This document shows, in pieces, positions 7,207-8,046 of a DNA stretch of 8,046 nt; position 1 is the stretch's first letter; every line of letters starts with the position of its first letter. The DNA is from Pseudomonadota bacterium (GTDB lineage Bacteria > Desulfobacterota > Desulfobacteria > Desulfobacterales > RPRI01), in contig JAHJRK010000084.1 of the NCBI GenBank assembly GCA_018830925.1, forward strand, positions 1 to 8,046. The letters are read 5' to 3'. Both the position numbers and the translations under genes were made by a program. The notes beneath the pieces were generated by a model, which saw only the letters and a list, made by a program, of their open reading frames with translations, was not told where the DNA came from and did no database searches.

Positions 7207-7599
7207 CTATTTCACAGTAACCACCGGGCATTTTGCGTTCAGAATAACATACTGGGCAGTAGAACCGAAAAGCAGTTTTCCGACCTTTGACCTTCTTCTT
7301 ATGCCAATTACTACCTCATCAATACCGTTCTCTTCAATGAACCGGACGAGATCTTCACCGGGAGTCATTCCCCTGACAAGAAACCTTGTGGTGCAGGGAA
7401 TTTCATCATCTAAAAAATAGCATTGTGAATATCTTAATTCTCCTTCGGCCTTTTCAAACTCCTGTCTTGGGACTTCAGGGCCTCCTACCATTGATGAAAC
7501 CACAAATATTTCGGCGCCAAAGGCCTTGGCGTGTTTTTTTGCAACCGACAAAGCTTCCTTTGCAGCATTTGATCCGTCGTAACCCACAAGTATCTTCAT
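7207..7599 (-). CDS. Universal stress protein (UspA family), single domain
   Basis: 130 residues, one Usp domain, cytoplasmic. It opens with MKILVGYDGSNAAKEAL, the usual first strand with the nucleotide-contacting aspartate D8, and ends with KCPVVTVK, the typical last strand. The region before that strand, GIRRRSKVGKLLFGST, corresponds to the ATP-binding motif G-x2-G-x9-G-S/T, but the second glycine is Arg (G-I-R-R, nine residues, G-S). The remaining motif and FGSTAQYVI are intact, so nucleotide binding is possible but not certain. The family responds to starvation and other stress; no specific role can be read here. A GGGAG ribosome site (7608-7612) lies eight bases before the ATG. It is convergent with sdhB, stands alone, and is bounded on both sides by short repeats. 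Confidence 0.92.
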   Translation of the reverse strand: MKILVGYDGSNAAKEALSVAKKHAKAFGAEIFVVSSMVGGPEVPRQEFEKAEGELRYSQCYFLDDEIPCTTRFLVRGMTPGEDLVRFIEENGIDEVVIGIRRRSKVGKLLFGSTAQYVILNAKCPVVTVK

Positions 7600-7627
7600 T
7601 CAAAATTCTCCCATATTTAAAACGGTT

Positions 7628-7650
7628 CCTTAAAGAAAAAAGTGTTAAGG
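7628..7650. promoter_or_regulatory. Inverted repeat upstream of uspA, possible operator
   Basis: CCTTAA and TTAAGG form a perfect six-base inverted repeat with an 11-base A-rich centre, beginning 28 bases upstream of the uspA ATG. This is where a regulator of uspA could bind, or a small hairpin could form in the leader. On the minus strand, a GATAAT box (7666-7661) lies just upstream, but it lacks a good -35 at the right distance. Confidence 0.25.
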
Positions 7651-7671
7651 CCCACGATTCATTATCCGACT

Positions 7672-7727
7672 TGCGACTCACGCCTTACGCCTCACGTCTC
7701 TGGCCTCGCGCCTCGCGCCTTTATGCT
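7672..7727. repeat. Degenerate 7-base tandem repeat upstream of uspA
   Basis: Eight units in strict period 7 on the plus strand: tgcgact, cacgcct, tacgcct, cacgtct, ctggcct, cgcgcct, cgcgcct, ttatgct. The consensus is roughly cRCGCCT. There are no unique spacers, so this is not a CRISPR array. The array lies 72 bases upstream of the uspA start. Together with 7167-7201 it brackets uspA with the same unit in the same direction. Confidence 0.75.
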
Positions 7728-8046
7728 TTAACCCTTTCTTTTCTGCGATTAAAACAATTTTCTGTTTCTGCGCTTATGTCACAAAACACAACACGCGAAA
7801 AGATTTTCGTCTCTGGTACACTCTGCACGCAAGCATAATAAACCCGCCGTCAGGTAAATTCAAGGTGCACTTTGAAGTTGAATTCTCCTGTTTTTTAAAA
7901 GAACTCTACTTTGACAAAAGCAGCTTAACCAGGTGTCTGTTTTTACTTGACCAGATCAAACCTGTTCTGGCCGTCCATAATTGGTATCCTTAGGTGTCAG
8001 GAATACGATCCCTGAATGATAATGCTCGAATCGATCATATCTTCAC
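7728..8046. other. Right-hand 320 bases without a supported gene
   Basis: No reading frame here has a start codon with a ribosome site and a recognisable product. One plus-strand frame is open from about 7730 to a TAG after a WYP tripeptide near 7988; it encodes residues such as GKFKVHFEVEFSCF and LFLLDQIKPVLAVHNWYP but has no in-frame ATG. This could be chance or the remnant of a decayed gene. On the minus strand, a frame entering from beyond the right edge ends at 7997 after 15 codons; it may be the tail of a neighbouring gene but cannot be identified. A hairpin with a T-run (7851-7896) is listed separately. Confidence 0.5.
7851..7896 (+). terminator. Weak intrinsic-terminator-like hairpin followed by six T
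   Basis: CAGGTAAATTCAA (7851-7863) pairs with TTGAATTCTCCTG (7878-7890) as seven plus four base pairs around a two-by-two internal mismatch, with a 14-base loop. TTTTTT follows at 7891-7896. An overlapping near-perfect palindrome (7859-7876, 16 of 18 bases symmetric, centred on GTGCAC) would compete with this fold. The stem is AT-rich, and no plus-strand gene is seen directly upstream, so the function is doubtful. Confidence 0.3.

Noticed and set aside
6710..7231. Minus-strand frame of 173 codons covering the repeat block and antisense to sdhB
   Set aside because: Much of the product is translated repeat (SNFEVRYSKFGFYRYSKFGY) or antisense to sdhB, so it is not a gene.
7672..7727. Tandem repeat considered as a CRISPR array
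   Set aside because: The repeat unit is seven bases with no unique spacers, and no cas gene is present.
7386..7838. Plus-strand frame of 150 codons antisense to uspA and running through the heptamer repeats
   Set aside because: It is antisense to a well-supported gene, and its second half is translated tandem repeat.
7997..8046. Possible C-terminal tail of a minus-strand gene entering from the right edge
   Set aside because: Only 15 codons before a stop are visible, which is too few to identify or to tell from chance.

Overview
The window carries two conserved bacterial operons transcribed away from each other from a shared control region, followed by a universal stress protein gene and about 450 bases with no convincing gene. 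Minus strand, from about 3590 down to the left edge: tolQ, tolR, a TolA/TonB-type protein, tolB and the first codons of a lipoprotein that is very probably pal. Plus strand, 3750 to 7079: sdhC, sdhA and sdhB, a complete quinone-linked succinate dehydrogenase/fumarate reductase. Then comes uspA on the minus strand (7207-7599).

The organism is a Gram-negative bacterium, since Tol-Pal spans an outer membrane. The Sdh/Frd enzyme has a single cytochrome b subunit of the di-heme b558 family, an SdhA resembling the Bacillus/Geobacter type, and the gene order C-A-B. This order and type are frequent in Desulfobacterota (former Deltaproteobacteria), and so are the low-complexity spacers around uspA (TTCGAATATCG-like units and CGCCTNN heptamers). 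I infer an anaerobic or sulfate-reducing desulfobacterial relative, but no rRNA or other marker is present to prove it.

How the genes work together: TolQ and TolR form the proton-driven motor in the inner membrane. The TolA-like protein carries the force across the periplasm, and TolB and Pal connect it to the outer membrane and peptidoglycan. The genes are tightly packed (a 4-base overlap tolQ/tolR, a 1-base gap tolR/tolA, about 35-base gaps after that), so they look like one transcript. A perfect sigma70-type promoter (TTGACA, 17 bases, TATAAT) lies in front of tolQ. On the other strand, SdhC anchors the flavoprotein SdhA and iron-sulfur protein SdhB, moving electrons between succinate/fumarate and the quinone pool. 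These genes are also tightly packed (13-base gap, then a GTGA overlap).

Right end: between sdhB and uspA, and again upstream of uspA, lie short intergenic repeats, including period-7 tandem arrays of the same orientation on both sides of uspA. From 7728 to 8046 there is no supported gene, only a weak hairpin followed by a T-run. I found no previously undescribed system. The main points worth a second look are the divergent promoter region, the repeats flanking uspA, and the unassigned right-hand end.
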